Shown here: piece after piece, positions 1 to 11,911 of the stretch
Layout of the letters: each line of letters opens with the position of its first letter
Position numbering within the stretch: position 1 is the stretch's first letter
Assembly: GCA_018292915.2 (NCBI GenBank)
Contig: JACVVK020000052.1
Location: 1,892,501-1,956,500 of the forward strand
Length of the DNA stretch: 64,000 nucleotides
Reading direction: 5' to 3'
From: Batillaria attramentaria
Lineage: Eukaryota > Mollusca > Gastropoda > Batillariidae
The notes under the pieces: model-generated
Told to the model about the DNA's origin: nothing
Seen by the model: the letters and a program-made list of their open reading frames with translations, nothing else
The model's database searches: none
Program-made: the position numbers and the translations under genes

Positions 1-195
1 CGTTTTTGAAAATGTAACTATCCCTCATTTAGCATGATCGATGCCAGTGGAGTACTCAGTCACTGACTGGATCCAGTCGAATATAAATAACTGTAAGTAC
101 AATGCTGCAAAACGTGTACGCTGTGGTCAAGTTAGATGAATGTACGAGACCTTTTACAAGTTTTTGCCGTCCCTGAAGTGTTCCCTCAGAGTGGG

Positions 196-269
196 TGTGT
201 TGTGTTGTGTTGTGTTGTGTTGTGTTGTGTTGTGTTGTGTTGTGTTGTGTTGTGTTGTGTTGTGTTGTG
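196..269 (+). repeat. (TGTGT)n pentanucleotide microsatellite
   Basis: About 14 near-perfect copies of TGTGT. Confidence 0.95.
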
Positions 270-721
270 GATAAGGAGGTGCAAATCTGTTCAACTGTAG
301 TACGTTAGTCTTACCTTCAATTGCATTTCATTAAAGCCCTCAACTGAGCCGACCACAGCCGCTGTCTTCATGACTTCAGACGCCCGTCTAAACACATTGC
401 CATTCCGTTCAGTTTCACCTCCGTTGAAGGTTTAAATGCCCCAGTAATGAGCAGTGTCGCATAACCTATACTCTAGTAACTTCATTGTGTTCCTAAATAA
501 CAACGACGGAGCTAAGTGGAGGCTAAACTCCTCCCCATCAGAAAGCTATGAGTTTTGAAGGAGCTAACCTTTCTTCAAGCGCTCTCCCGCCGCTTCCGGA
601 CATGCGCAGTCGGGGATCTTCCTTTTCAACGGCATTTAATGTCAACCTGCATTTACGTACTGTTCGTAAAACTCACTGCGACTTTGTGTCTTGCCACCCA
701 GTAACACCCACTGAAGCTAAC

Positions 722-723
<2 letters not shown>

Positions 724-781
<58 letters not shown>
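724..781 (+). repeat. (GA)n microsatellite
   Basis: Uninterrupted GA repeat followed by a G run. The open frame through it is an artefact. Confidence 0.95.
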
Positions 782-784
<3 letters not shown>

Positions 785-1529
785 GGGGGGAGGGATTCAT
801 ATTCATCCGCCTACCGACTGACACGTGAAGAACGTATCGCATTTCATAATCTCCTGAGGCCGGAAAGCGAATGTGAAACTTCCCTCATGATTACGAATTT
901 GAAACTGAATGACAATAGGACACGAAAAAAAGGCGTGCTGCAGTTTTCAAGCATACGAAAAAATAAAAATAAAACAAAAACAAAAGTGTTACAGTTTCCA
1001 AACAAAAGCAAACTATAAAAAAGGCATGCTGCAGATTCCGAGAAATATTAATTCCCTGTGTCGGCAAGCTAGTGTTGAGTTCCAGACTGCCTATTTTTGC
1101 CTCTCGTCTCGGATATTCCCGCGTGATCAGGGGCGAGTAACTCCGGCTCGGGTGGCCCCGAACTTTTTGCGCTTACAATAATCACGGTAACAAGGGGGAA
1201 TGGCGTCGCAAAGAGCAGACAATCCTGCTGAAATTACGTGCGAACCTATTTAACAGCCCCGGCAGCGGCAAAGATTGCCCAAACACCTACATCACCGCCT
1301 ATCTAGGGAAATTGTTTGGAAACTGTAGCAACAACACACGTCTGAGAACCCACAGGGGTTTATTCAAGACGGCGGGGCGTTACCGTGGTTACTTCGATTC
1401 AATGGTTCTGACGACGATTGCTCTGAGGCAAGGGCCATGTATTATTATGTTTGAAATATCAGTTGGCATGCACGGACTTCCTAATCACCCATGTGCGGCG
1501 GGGACGTTAAAGTCTCCATACATTTGTCA

Positions 1530-1770
1530 GGCAAAGGTGACGCGAGTGGCTTTGAGTGAACCGGCTTTCTGGCCTAAACAGAAAGTAGACTTGCATTACT
1601 CCAGTGAGGCCTGAGCAGAAAGGAGACTTTTTTTTTTCAAATTCCTGTCAGGTGCGTGCCCTTGAGTGGTCTATACATGGTGATTTTTGTTTCTAGATTG
1701 AAGCATTTTTTTTTTTTTTTTTTTTAGGGGTGAGGCTAATAGGAAATATATAGGCATTTTTTTTTTTAGG
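1530..1770 (+). repeat. Dispersed repeat G, copy 1
   Basis: AAACAGAAAGTAGACTTG, CCTTGAGTGGTCTATACATG, TTTTTGTTTCTAGATTGAAG and AGGGGTGAGGCTA in the same order as at 7.3-7.5 kb. Confidence 0.65.
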
Positions 1771-2190
1771 CTTCATGCATTTGTATTCTTGTTTACTGGA
1801 TTTCGGTTTGTCTGTGTAAAAAAAGAAGTTCGTTTATTAATCAGAAAACGTCTCAAAACGTACTAAAATGTGAAGACACGTGCAATTCAAACACTCGGCT
1901 TTCCACAGAGAAACACGTTTGAATCAAAGTCGCACCCCGGTGTGGAAAACAATCCCCGCCATTTGACTAACACCCCTGGAACCAGGGAGAGAATAGCTAG
2001 GTATAGCTTTACTTCATTTTGACGGTGACATCATCGGGTCAGGTGTGTGGAAACTGACATGGCTTTCACTGTGAGTGACAGGCTGACAGATTCGATTTAC
2101 CTGAAGTGACGCAATGGTCCGCGTGTTTTTGTAGAATCTTCTGCTGTAGCCGGCTTAAAAAAAAAATAATAAAAAAATTCACCACCGGCA

Positions 2191-2247
2191 GAGAGAGAGA
2201 GAGAGAGACAGAGAGAGAGACAGACAGACAGAGAGACAGACAGACAG
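2191..2247 (+). repeat. (GA)n/(CAGA)n microsatellite
   Basis: GAGAGA then CAGACAGACAGA, followed by a TGCTGC/TGATGA tract to about 2295. Confidence 0.9.
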
Positions 2248-2519
2248 GTGAAGCCGATGCTGATTGCTGCTGCTGTTGCTGCTGATGATGATGACGGTGT
2301 AGAGGTGGATCATGAACACAGCTCTAAAAACGCATTTCCCAAGAACTTGAAAGGTGGCGTTGGTGTCATTCGTTGACTAGCAGAGCTTCTGGTCGTTTCT
2401 TTTCAAAGTTCCCTCGCGCGGCCAGCAGACGTCATTGTATAGCATTCCGAACTCTACTCATCATGAAGATTGCCTGTTTTGAACGTACGTGCGCACTAAA
2501 AAAAAAGCAACTGTTAAAT

Positions 2520-2872
2520 GGGCTAATTCCATCTTTGCTAAGCTAACTTATGTTTTGGAATAGTTTCACTCCTGAGTGCGCCCGTACGCTCGAAATACTC
2601 TACCTTGATGAGTAGTACAGCTCTTAATGCGATACAATGTTGTTTACACTTCGCACGAGCGGTCGAACATTCAAATTTTACGACCTTTTTCACACTACAG
2701 GAGCACTCACTGTGGTCGCTGCGTCATCGCTGCTTCTCTCGGCTCAGTTCCAGCATCACAGACGCTGTCACTGCCCAGGCGTCTAAGTGGTGTGATGATA
2801 GACTCTATCCCACAAAAACAGCTCAGAACGATATGTAAGCATACAACTAGTAGCACAGGCCCCTTTAAAAAA
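2520..2872 (+). mobile_element. MITE-like repeat C, copy 1
   Basis: About 350 bp: GGCTAATTCCATCTTTGCTA, CGCTCGAAATACTCTACC, GTACAGCTCTTAATGCGATA, CGGTCGAACATTCAAATTTT, through GTGTGATGATAGA to TAGCACAGGCC. Other copies at 10.7, 12.4 and 23.2 kb. The two ends of the family are weak inverted repeats (GGGCTAATTCC / GCGCTAATGCT). Confidence 0.8.
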
Positions 2873-3263
2873 GAAGTTGTCTTACATGAAGCCAAGTAGT
2901 GTGGGGGTTGGCGCTAAGTGAACACGGAATGGCTTGGGATATTCCCGGATTGCGTGGGTTTTGTGGTTACCAGGCTCAGCGGTTGCTGCTAGGATACATT
3001 CACTTTTAACTCGCCTCCCGCGACATCGCCTCAGTGGTACAGCCATTAAAACACCTCTGAGGCGACTTTAAACCACGCACCCACGGTATTGCTTTTGGTC
3101 TCGGCCTTAGGTGCTGAAAATGTTTTGGTGATCTTGTCTGACACAAGTCGTCTGGCGCGTTCCTCTCGTGTTCGATTGAGGTGAGCAAGGATATTGCCGA
3201 GCTGGTGGTACGTCGTACTGTCAATGCTCGGGTCGTGAGTTCGGTTCTGTTCCCGGCTGGGAG

Positions 3264-3311
3264 CCCCCCCCCCCTCCCCCCTTCACCCCCCCACCCCCCC
3301 CCCCCCCCCCG
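3264..3311 (+). repeat. C-rich homopolymer tract
   Basis: Runs of C broken only by single T, A or TTCA. Confidence 0.85.
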
Positions 3312-3420
3312 CTTCATGTGCTGGTTATTTCCACGTCGTATCATCTTTGTGTGTGGAAAAAGGACAATGAACTTACAATTAGCCAACCATCCAACCAGCC
3401 TGTTCGACGGAGTGCGCTCT

Positions 3421-4093
3421 GGGCCGCGTTTCTTAAGGCGAGCGCTTCGAAACGTTCCGGGGCGCTTTCCTATGAAACCGTCTATAGGCACCTTGCCCGC
3501 GGCGGGCGGAAAAAGCGCCCGCGCGCGAAGTCTGAAGCTAGTTTGCCGCAAACAAAAGGTCACGTGGTCAGTTTCTATGTAAACAAAGATGGCGGCGCCC
3601 ACCGAAGGCTTCGTTGAAGTGGAACTAAGAAATGGCTTAAAATGAATTTGCTGGTGGATGGAGACCTTCTGTCCCAACTTGTAATTGTGCAGAATAGTAT
3701 ACGAAAATAATTTGAGCTAATTGCACCGGGCCGTGGTCGCCAGTCATTCAGGGATATGTTGTGCGTGTTTGTGGGGAAGGAGTGGTCAAAGTGAGTACGT
3801 AATGGTGCCTTACGTCTCCGTTTTGCATCGAGCAGAACATGCATACTAGCGGTATATCATGCTCCAAGCCAGTAATTATTGCTCCTCCTCAAAAACGTCG
3901 TCTTCTGCGCTCAAAAGATGACTGATAGCTGCAAGCACTAGAGTTTTCTTCTTCCTTTTCAGCCTTGCCAACAACCGTGTTCGTGATTCCGCCGCCATTT
4001 TGAAAGCGCCTTGGTTCTAATTGGCCGTTTCCCAACGAGGCAAAGCGACCTCCGCAAGCGCCCGCGAGCGCCTTTCCGTAAGAAACGCGGCCC
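3421..4093. mobile_element. Degenerate Harbinger-like inverted-repeat element
   Basis: Left end GGGCCGCGTTTCTTAAGGCG matches the reverse complement of the right end (GGGCCGCGTTTCTTACGGAA, to 4093). GC-rich subterminal sequence with AGCGC(T) motifs occurs at both sides. ATGGCGGC occurs on both strands just inside the ends. No clean target duplication was seen. End motif (CGTTTCTTAA) resembles that of the element at 35.5 kb. Confidence 0.62.
3876..3998 (-). pseudogene. Transposase-like N-terminal fragment (40 aa)
   Basis: Short frame inside the inverted-repeat element: MAAESRTRLLARLKRKKKTL then a hydrophobic and acidic stretch (LLSAEDDVFEEEQ) and TAA. Architecture resembles transposase first exons of Harbinger elements. 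It is too short for a confident family call. Confidence 0.35.
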
Positions 4094-4327
4094 TGGATTA
4101 CTATGCGTTTCGTGCTGGTAGAGTTGTATTTTGTTCATTTCTGCTGCTGATCTGCATCAACCACTGGCACAGGTCTTTCCTTGACTTGCACGCGTTGCTA
4201 ACATATCACGGTGTTGAGAAAACGGAACCAAAACGTTAAGGGAATCTACACCTCTTTTTTTGGGTCCTTTGATCGGGTTACAGTCAGTTCAGAATTTCAG
4301 TTCATTCGACTTCTTCTGGATTTCTTA

Positions 4328-4400
4328 ATAACTTAATAATAATAATAATGAGTATTGTATAGGCGCTTTACCCAATTTCATGAATCGGCTCAAAGCGCCG
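4328..4400 (+). repeat. (AAT)n-led dispersed repeat K, copy 1
   Basis: AATAATAATAATGAGTATTG then TATAGGCGCTTTACCC and CAAAGCGCCGCG; resembles 40.82 kb. Confidence 0.45.
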
Positions 4401-4549
4401 CGAACCGAACCCAGCACGCACGCTCACTTAACTCGCACGCATTCTCTCACACACTGGACATACCTGAACACATTACAATCACGTGATGCGAAGGGTCAGC
4501 TCAGCTATTTAAATTTCGGAATTTAGAATAGCATTTATTTTTTTTCAAA

Positions 4550-4745
4550 TTTGGTGGGCTGGACATTTCCAAAGTAGAGGTGGATGAAGCCGGAGTACCC
4601 GGAGAGAACCCCGACGATCGGCCCGAATAAGTGCCGAACGGTGCCACATGCGAAAAGGAAAAATTATTTGCCCCGAGTGGGACTCGAACCCCTGACCTCC
4701 CGCATCGGTGACAAGTCTCTTAACCACTAGACCACCGACAACCCC
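4550..4745 (-). mobile_element. tRNA-derived SINE of a second type
   Basis: Minus-strand tRNA-like head GGGGTTGTCGGTGGTCTAGT with box B GGGGTTCGAGTCCCAC, then a body with GGGGTTCTCTCCGGGTACTC and an A-rich 3' end. The body differs from SINE-A; the CTCTCCGGG motif recurs near 37.78 and 54.99 kb. Confidence 0.75.
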
Positions 4746-6959
4746 TTGGCTTGAGTCTTTGCTGGTGATTGATCTTGGATATTTCAGCTATTTGACCTTC
4801 CCTAGGGCACTCTGAAGTCAAAAACCAGACGGAGCCAGTATAGTGAGCGGTACATGAACTTCCCTCCTGAGTGCTTTTTCGTCCCTGGATGCAAACGGTT
4901 TTGTGGTTACCAGGCAGGGCACAGGGTGCTGGACTTAAAGCCCCGGGTCTATCCCCCCCGCAGTCGGTCGGCCGGCGGCAGGCCCCCCAAATCCACCCGT
5001 CTAACGACGTGAAAGCTGGTGGCATGTGAAGGGATCTAGGTAGCGGAGCGGGTGTGAGCGGCTGTGACATGCGTAGCGTTCTGACATAAAACCCTCTTGA
5101 TGCTGTCAGACCGAGTTAGGCTTAAGGCCTTGGCCGCCTGTCAGCTTTTGAATGTGGCTCAGACATACTCCGGGTACTTAAGGGATCAAAGAATGCTCAG
5201 TCCAGCGCCTGTGAAATTTGTTTTGATAGCAGCATTCAACACAACCACACGCTCGAGAACTGTCGCGTCGCCGGTTGCGCTGGAAAAAAAAAAGACCCGC
5301 CCATTTGCGGTGGCCTTCCTATTCTATTTCTATCGTCATTTTAAAAGGGACTCGAGCAACGCGGATTTTAGACGTGCTTAGGCCGTTTTTCCAGGTCATA
5401 GAAGCCCTTTTTTGCCACCGCTGGTCCGTGCTGTGTGGTTTGCCTAAGGGGTTTAAGTTGTGTGCTCGCCAACTCACCCGGGAAATAGGGTTGGAAAGGT
5501 GAAAACAGCCCCAGCGCAAATCATCACCCTCCGTACGCAATCGCCTATTACAGCTTGCATGCTTGTCGGCCCAGATCACGTCTGGAGGGTTAATCCTTGG
5601 ACGGCTAATCTGACCGTGTCTTGATGTGTCCTGACCATAAGCCGCCGCCCACAGGTAGCCGGAGACGGCGTCCAGAGCTCGGGTGACAGCCCCGATTAGC
5701 CGACCCTTCGTCACACTCAGCCCAGTGGTGACCAAGGCTGCTAATGCCGTGGGGAAAACGTACGCAAGGTCTCTATAACCACTAGCTGGATATATAGCGG
5801 TTCTTGGCGAATGTAGTGGCGATGCACGGGATCTTGGTGACCATGACAGCAGGACTGTCCGCTCTACGACTGATCGATGCCGTGACATCAGGCATGAAAC
5901 ATGGTCGGAGGTCACTCAGCTGAAAGACAAACTCTGTGATAACATTGCAGCTCTGCAGAAGATATCAACTTTCGCCGGAGCAAGACAGAACCAACTAGGT
6001 CCTTATCAAAGGCTTTTGTTGCCTGTTGCTTGGAGACAAACCCTCAGGCCCTTGGTCTGATCCGTACACGTTGCCATATTGAATTCGTCGACGACGAATA
6101 GGATAACCAGACACAGATGACTGCCGATCTGGAGGAGCATGTCCAAAACTGTTGGTTGACCAGCTCAGGGCCACGCAAGGGCGTGGGGCATTGATCAGCT
6201 CGTCCAGACGGAGCAGATCTCCCGCTTCGTCTCTGTAGCCAGCAAGAGAGCTCATGCACCAGACCACAGCCAAGAACCTGAATTGGCAGGATAGCACCAA
6301 TTGCAATAAGCAGTATCAAACCATAAGATGAATCTTTGTTAGCTGCTGTAACTGTAAGGGTCTTTCAGTGAAGCAAGGATTGTTTATTACCAACAGCCCT
6401 CGTTCCCTTGTCAGTGACACAGGCATCTGCAGAGGATCTCACGCAAAAAGAACGAGATTAGTCCCTAAAATCACTAGGTAATATTGCAGTTTCTGTTTCA
6501 GCCAAAACAAATGAACATTCCTAACAAATAATTCTCACGACTGGACAAGGGTTACAAGCCATAGACCCTTCACAGAAAAATACGTATGTCGGTAGGCCCA
6601 TACAAGCTCTTTACGACAATCACTCGAGTGAATGTAAGCCGGCAAGACTTTATCCTTTTCAAATCTTGAGACTGGCCATCGCGGTCTTGTCAAGATCTCA
6701 CATCTACTCCACTTCACACAGCAAGTCAGGCGTGTGCCTACCGGCTGCTAAATACCGGTAATGCCCAGGGACAGAGGTCCAGCCTTTCCACCCCGTCAGG
6801 TCGGCGACAAGTCTGCGGAAAGGTAGATGTATAAGGTTAGGGCGGTCAATGTCCGGTATTCTACATCAGTGGCCTTCTATTACTGACTACTGCAGGACTG
6901 CGAGAGCACAGTAACTAAGAGACAGGTTAGGTCAGTTGTTGTTATTGTTGTTGTTGCTA
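4746..6959. other. No supported feature
   Basis: Complex sequence without recognisable genes. Short frames on both strands (e.g. around 5319-5915 minus) show no domain, no conserved motif and no consistent splice context. Confidence 0.5.
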
Positions 6960-7600
6960 CTGCTGTTGCCGAGCTGGAGTTCCTGGAATGAACGTTCCCA
7001 GTGCCATCCGTTTGGATGAGAGTGTTGAGTATGTGACCGTTTGTTTGTTGTTGGTGTTGGTGATGGTGTAGTACACTGGTGAATGTAGATTCTTGGGACC
7101 CTGTCTGGCGACTGTGGCAGTTTGTAGTGATTTTTGTTGTCGTGAAAAAGCCAAATTTTACTGATTTTGGCGTTTTTAGGGCAAAGTGCATGCCAAGGGC
7201 TTGCAAGGTGCCAGTGAGGCTGTGGCTCTTTTTTTTTCTTTCTTTTTTTTTTGGGGGGGGGGGGGAGGGGTGAGGGGAGTGCGTGTGAGTGAACAGGCTT
7301 CCCGGCCGAAACAGAAAGTAGAGTTGGATCACTCTGGGAAGGACTGGGAGGAAAGAAGACACTGGAATTTGTTAAAAACTACTTTCAGTTCCTGCCCCTA
7401 AATGGTCTGTGCATGGGAATTTTTGTTTCTCGATTGAAGTATTTTTAGGGGTGACTGACTGGCTATCAGGAATGTATGGGCATTTTGAGTTGTTATCGTT
7501 GCCATTGTTGGTGTTCCTGGGCTGAAGACTCCCAGGGTCATCCCTTTAGATGAGAGTATTGGGTGTGCGACTGTTTTTTTGTGACTGCACGCCGCCACAT
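6960..7600 (+). repeat. Dispersed repeat G, copy 2, with internal direct repeat
   Basis: 7277-7490 aligns with 1.53 kb. The flanking segment GAGTTCCTGGAATGAACGTT...GGATGAGAGTGTTGAGTATG (from 6972) recurs at about 7508, so the unit is partly duplicated with a period near 530 bp. A T/G run lies at 7231-7271. Confidence 0.6.
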
Positions 7601-9082
7601 AGACAGCCACACTCTCTGTCATCCGGCTGTTGCCAGACAGTGACAGTTGTTATGATAGGAGATTATCATTGCAGTAGATAATCCCCAACAGAACGATAAT
7701 GGCAATAGTAATACACCAGCTCCTTGTACTAGATCAAGTCTAGTTTGCTTGCCACGGACGCAGCTGCTCATTCTCATACCGCAGTGGCTGTTGCAAAGTT
7801 TGTTTCGTCAGTTTGAAATTTGTAGCGGGGCCGGCCCACTGAAAGTTTGGCACACTGCAACCGTTATCATTTTTTTTTTAATGTCACCCAAAAGATTGAA
7901 ACCGTAATTTGGTAGGCAGATCTCGGCGGCAGTGCAAAGCAATCAAATTATACATGTAAATATATTTTAAATGGCCCCCCAACGCGGCCGACGCCCGCAC
8001 GCATTGGAGAGTTTTACGGCGATTTCCAACAAATTCCACCGCCTTCTTTTGACGCTTTTTGCGTGTAATTTCACTGTTCGTCGGAGGAATCATGAATGCC
8101 ATGCCAAACACGCCACAATGGCTTTCCTCCGGGTTAGGGAGTGCACACGATGCATGCTTGAAATTCAATGTTACAAACCAAACATGCGTAGGACCACCCC
8201 CGTGCACTCAGCACCTTGTTAGGGTGAATTAATTACCGTCACGAGTGACAAATGACGACAATGCATTCATTGAAAGGACGTGATGTTGAACACTAAGCAG
8301 CATCCTGGGACAACACCATAGTCACTGCTGGCTACGCAATACAGATTCCGATTTCAAAGAAAACGCTATATATTCCTATAAAACATAACGCTGCGCCTGG
8401 CACCCTAGAAATGCTTTAAATTCATTTAAAAAGTCACAAAAATCCAGCAGCCAAAGCCTCGTGTGTAGAGTAAATTTCAACAAATTCCAATGTTCAGATT
8501 TCTGGCAATACCAGCAGCGACCACCTAACCCCTTCCGTTCTCTGTCGTCTGCTAGCTCCTGTCCCAGCCGCGCATGAATACAAATAGTCCACATGCCAGG
8601 CTTCTTTTTCACCTTTTTCACTATTTACCTGGCGTGAAACTTATTTTCAAAGAAAAGAAACAGCCCCAGATTGCCATTTTTTCTTCTTTTTTTTTAAAAA
8701 CTCTGCGCACAAATATTGATAGGGGACATATTTCTGCACTTTATTTAGCGGAACTATTTCTACATGCCCCGGAAGGCTGTATTAGTGGTTTGCAACCTGT
8801 TGTGTTTGTCAGGGAACGCCCACTGCCAGTTGTCCTCCTTTTTCATCAAAAAGATACACAATTCATCAACTGTTAAATGTAAGTTACGCAATTTCCTATC
8901 AGTCCTATGTCGCCCCTCAGACAGCAGACACTTGTTTTTTTCATTCGCATGAATCCACAATAAGAGCATTGCGCATTGTTTTCAGGTTTCAAATTTATTT
9001 TTATAATAATAATAATAATATTTTTTATCATTTTTTTTGTGGTGGTTTAAACGAGAAACCATAATATAACCCTCATGAACTT
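7601..9082. other. No supported feature
   Basis: Unassigned non-coding-looking DNA; only short A/T runs and an (ATA)n at 9004-9020. Confidence 0.5.
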
Positions 9083-9363
9083 TTTTCACACACAGTCCAT
9101 GGTCTTCTGTCACCAAAGGATGGGTGTTGTGATGATGTAACTATTGTTTTCTGGTCCTTTTCTCCCCCCACCGTTTTATTTTATTTTATTTTATCCCCCC
9201 CCCCTCCCCCCGCACCGTGTATGTCAGTATGTCAGCAGATTTACCTTTTGTTTGTTGAAGTTATGTCCCATTTGTTTGTGTCCTGAGGAAGGCGAAAGCC
9301 GAAACGTTGGCCCGTGCCGTCCTTTGTGAAATTTAAGTGGTTTCTGTCCCTTTTATGTCGCTT
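9083..9363 (+). mobile_element. Dispersed repeat D, copy 1 (Penelope-like terminal repeat?)
   Basis: About 280 bp repeat starting CACACACAGTCCATGGTCTT and ending near TTTTATGTCGCTTTT, also present at 12.8 kb. It contains CTGAGGA, a GGC-GAAA-GCC hairpin, and GAAAC, a hammerhead-like core of the type known in Penelope-like retroelement terminal repeats. No reverse transcriptase is seen here. Confidence 0.6.
9283..9305 (+). ncRNA. Hammerhead-ribozyme-like core (candidate)
   Basis: CTGAGGA, then A, stem GGC/GCC closed by GAAA, then GAAAC. This fits the CUGANGA...GAAA core except for one unpaired A at the base of stem II. A convincing stem I/III around it was not found by hand, so activity is doubtful. 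Confidence 0.3.
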
Positions 9364-9385
9364 TTTTATATTTAAACATGCGTAT

Positions 9386-9561
9386 GGTGGGTGGGTGTTT
9401 GGGAGTTTAACGTTCTTTTCCACCACGTAAGGGTGATACAGTACTAAAGACGGGGGCAGCGAGAAAAAGGCCAGCACAATATTTGGCCCAGGCGAGATTC
9501 GAACTCACGACCCGAGCATTGAAAGTCCAACGCTCTACTATTTCGGCCACCCCGGCTGCCC
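9386..9561 (-). mobile_element. SINE-A copy (tRNA-derived)
   Basis: Full-length copy: a tRNA-like head with Pol III box A (TGGCCGAA..AGTAGAGCG) and box B (GTTCGAATC), a body, and the family 3' end GTTAAACTCCCAAACACCCA. Target duplication not clear. Confidence 0.85.
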
Positions 9562-9600
9562 TGTATGGGGAGGGAGATGGGGGGAGGGGGGGGGGGGGAG

Positions 9601-9633
9601 GACGTTAAACTCCCAAACACCCACCGACCCACC
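9601..9633 (+). mobile_element. SINE-A 3'-end fragment
   Basis: GACGTTAAACTCCCAAACAC plus CACC repeats only; lies 40 bp from, and inverted to, the copy at 9.4 kb. Confidence 0.7.
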
Positions 9634-10175
9634 TTCCCTGTTGCCAAAGCTATTCTGAGTTGCATTGCAGGAGACAGAGAGGTGGGGTCAGTGTTTCGGG
9701 GATGATCATGGGACGGAACTGTGCCTTGGGTGATGATCTTGTTGACTGACTCCCTTGTCAGTGTTGGTGTCGTTCTGTCTACACGTCACCGCCACCGTCA
9801 TCATGTGGTTCTCACGACGTGTCTGCACACACATCATCGCCAGCCGCCAACGTGCCAAATTTGTGTTAATTGACAATACGCCCACTACAACTACGCAGAA
9901 ACCTGTTTTATAACATACCTTATATGGCCATACCAGAAACAGGAAAGCTTTGAAGGAGAAACTGACCCCATTGGGAAAGTAATCGGCTTTTGTTGCCCTT
10001 CAGCTCGTAGGTGACTGAACAAAAACAGGATTTTCCAGAGTTTTACTGCTGTTAAAAGGTTTCTAGGTGTCGTGTTTGGCTAAACCCTTTTGAACATGGG
10101 GCTCATGTTATTGGTTTCCTTGTGGTCACACAGTGCAGATTTTTCCACAGTGAACTATATATACAGCATCACGCA

Positions 10176-10217
<42 letters not shown>
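10176..10217 (+). repeat. Uninterrupted run of 42 G
   Basis: Pure G homopolymer, exceptional in length for the window. Confidence 0.95.
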
Positions 10218-10560
10218 CGGTGCAGATAGGTCTGTAACTGAGTGAGTGTGTGTGTGTTGACAACAGGCCTGACCACGTAGTGCAGTTGTGAATTCCAAAA
10301 GGCGCCGCTTTCATTGATTGTCACCGGTACTGTTTTCCTTTTTCTTTTTGTTCCGTGTTTCTGTTTCTGTTTTACATTAGGCCTACGAATGCAGCTCCTG
10401 GCTCACTGATGTGTATGTGTGTGTGTGTGTGGGGGGGGGGGGGTGAAGGGGTGTTGTTAGTATTGTTTGGAGGTTAATTAATGCTGTGTTTTTTATATAT
10501 AAGACAGAGCAATGAACGCAAAGCCAACACAAATATTTTCGATTTTTTTTATGCTTTTGA

Positions 10561-10636
10561 TGTCGACCCAGAATCGATCTCACGACTCAAACACTGACAG
10601 CCAAAAGCTCTACCAACTGAGCCATCTCGGCGGCAC
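10561..10636 (-). mobile_element. tRNA-like SINE head
   Basis: Minus strand: GCCGCCGAGATGGCTCAGTT...GTAGAGC (box A) and GAGATCGATTC (decayed box B). The stems do not form a functional tRNA. Confidence 0.6.
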
Positions 10637-10736
10637 CCCTTGGGAGGGGACGAATCACTACTTGCCAATGTTTAGCCCTTGAGAGGGGTTGGTCTTTGGG
10701 TTGTTTGGGATTTAAACCATTTGAACGGGCTAATTC

Positions 10737-11070
10737 CATCTTTGCTGAGCCAGCTTACGTTTTGGAACAGTTTCGCTCAAGAGTGCGCCTCTACGCTCGA
10801 AATGCTCTATCTTGATGATTAGTACAGCTCTTAATGCGATACAAATGTTGTTTACACTCTGCGCGAGCGGTCCAACATTCAAATTCTACGACTGTTGTTA
10901 CACTACTGGAGCGCTCAGTGTGGTCGCCGCGTCATTGATGGAGCTTCTGTTGGCTCATTGCCAGCCTTACAGACGCTGTCACTGTCCAGGTGTCTAAGCG
11001 GTGTGATGATAGATACCAAGAAAACAGCTCAGAACGATCTGTGAGCATAAAAATTGTAGCATTAGCGCTT
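10737..11070 (+). mobile_element. MITE-like repeat C, copy 2
   Basis: Same family as 2.5 kb, same orientation; ends GGGCTAATTCC and GCATTAGCGC. Confidence 0.8.
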
Positions 11071-11087
11071 TCCATTGCCTCCATGTA

Positions 11088-11221
11088 GGAGTGATATCAA
11101 AGACAGGGCAACGAGCACAAAGTCAGGGCAAATGTTTGCTTCCGATGTCGAGTCAGACTCGATCTTACAACTCGAATACTGACAGTCTAATTCTCCTACC
11201 AATTGAGCTATAGCGGCCCCC
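11088..11221 (-). mobile_element. Diverged SINE-A copy
   Basis: Tail-side match GTGATATCAAAGACAGGGCA then a tRNA-like head with damaged boxes; the family 3' end is missing. Confidence 0.65.
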
Positions 11222-11825
11222 CATCTTTGAGAGGGGAAGGAGGTGTAGTTTGATAGCGAATGTGAAGAGTCACGTGTCCAGCCACAAGTTCCATTGTCAT
11301 CATGTCACTAGAGGAATGTGTGGAGGGAACCAACACCAAAACAAACAAGTCAAAATATCAGTCAAATGCCATTTATAATGTCAGTGGGCTCTGTACTACA
11401 GTTTACATAATAATACCACCCACGGCACCGCTCGACTCAGTTTCGAAAACTTTGAAAAGTCACGTAACTCCAGTCGAAAATAGTGATGTCTCATTGGAGT
11501 GACGTGCCCTTGCCGCCACCATCTTTCAGCAACAAACCGCGTGATAAGTTTTGACATCAGGCGAGAGGCGCGTCGGCAGTCTGTTTGTTTTACAGCTTCC
11601 CCAAACACCGGTTTGTATTGCCGCCTGGTCGATTGTTATCCTGCAGGGAAAATAATGAAGCAAAAACCTTATCCATTCGCCTTGTCAGACAGACAAACTG
11701 ACAGCAAAATAAAACCCAAACACTGGAAATGCTACAGCTGCTGCTGCTGTTGTAATGAGAGCGCCTGTACCGGAGATGCGCTATATAATTAAACACTCAT
11801 TTTCCAGGATTCCTAAGCTTCACAG

Positions 11826-11905
11826 AGGTCAACTTACGTTTTGAAACAGTTTCACTTGTGGTTGCGCTTATACGCTCGAAAAAGCCTTTCTTAAAGGCGC
11901 TAATA
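11826..11905 (+). mobile_element. MITE-like repeat C, fragment
   Basis: Carries the left interior (AACTTACGTTTTGAAACAGT, ACGCTCGAAA) joined directly to the right terminal motif AAAGGCGCTAAT, as expected of an internally deleted copy. Confidence 0.55.
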
Positions 11906-11911
11906 GTTAGT

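Noticed and set aside
548..1018. 156-codon frame
   Set aside because: Half of it is the GA microsatellite (RERERE); no homology recognised.
3006..3677. 223-codon minus-strand frame
   Set aside because: Crosses a C/G homopolymer tract (glycine run) and the end of an inverted-repeat element; no domain.
4676..4745. Possible tRNA gene on the minus strand
   Set aside because: The head continues into a SINE body with an A-rich end and the cloverleaf is imperfect.
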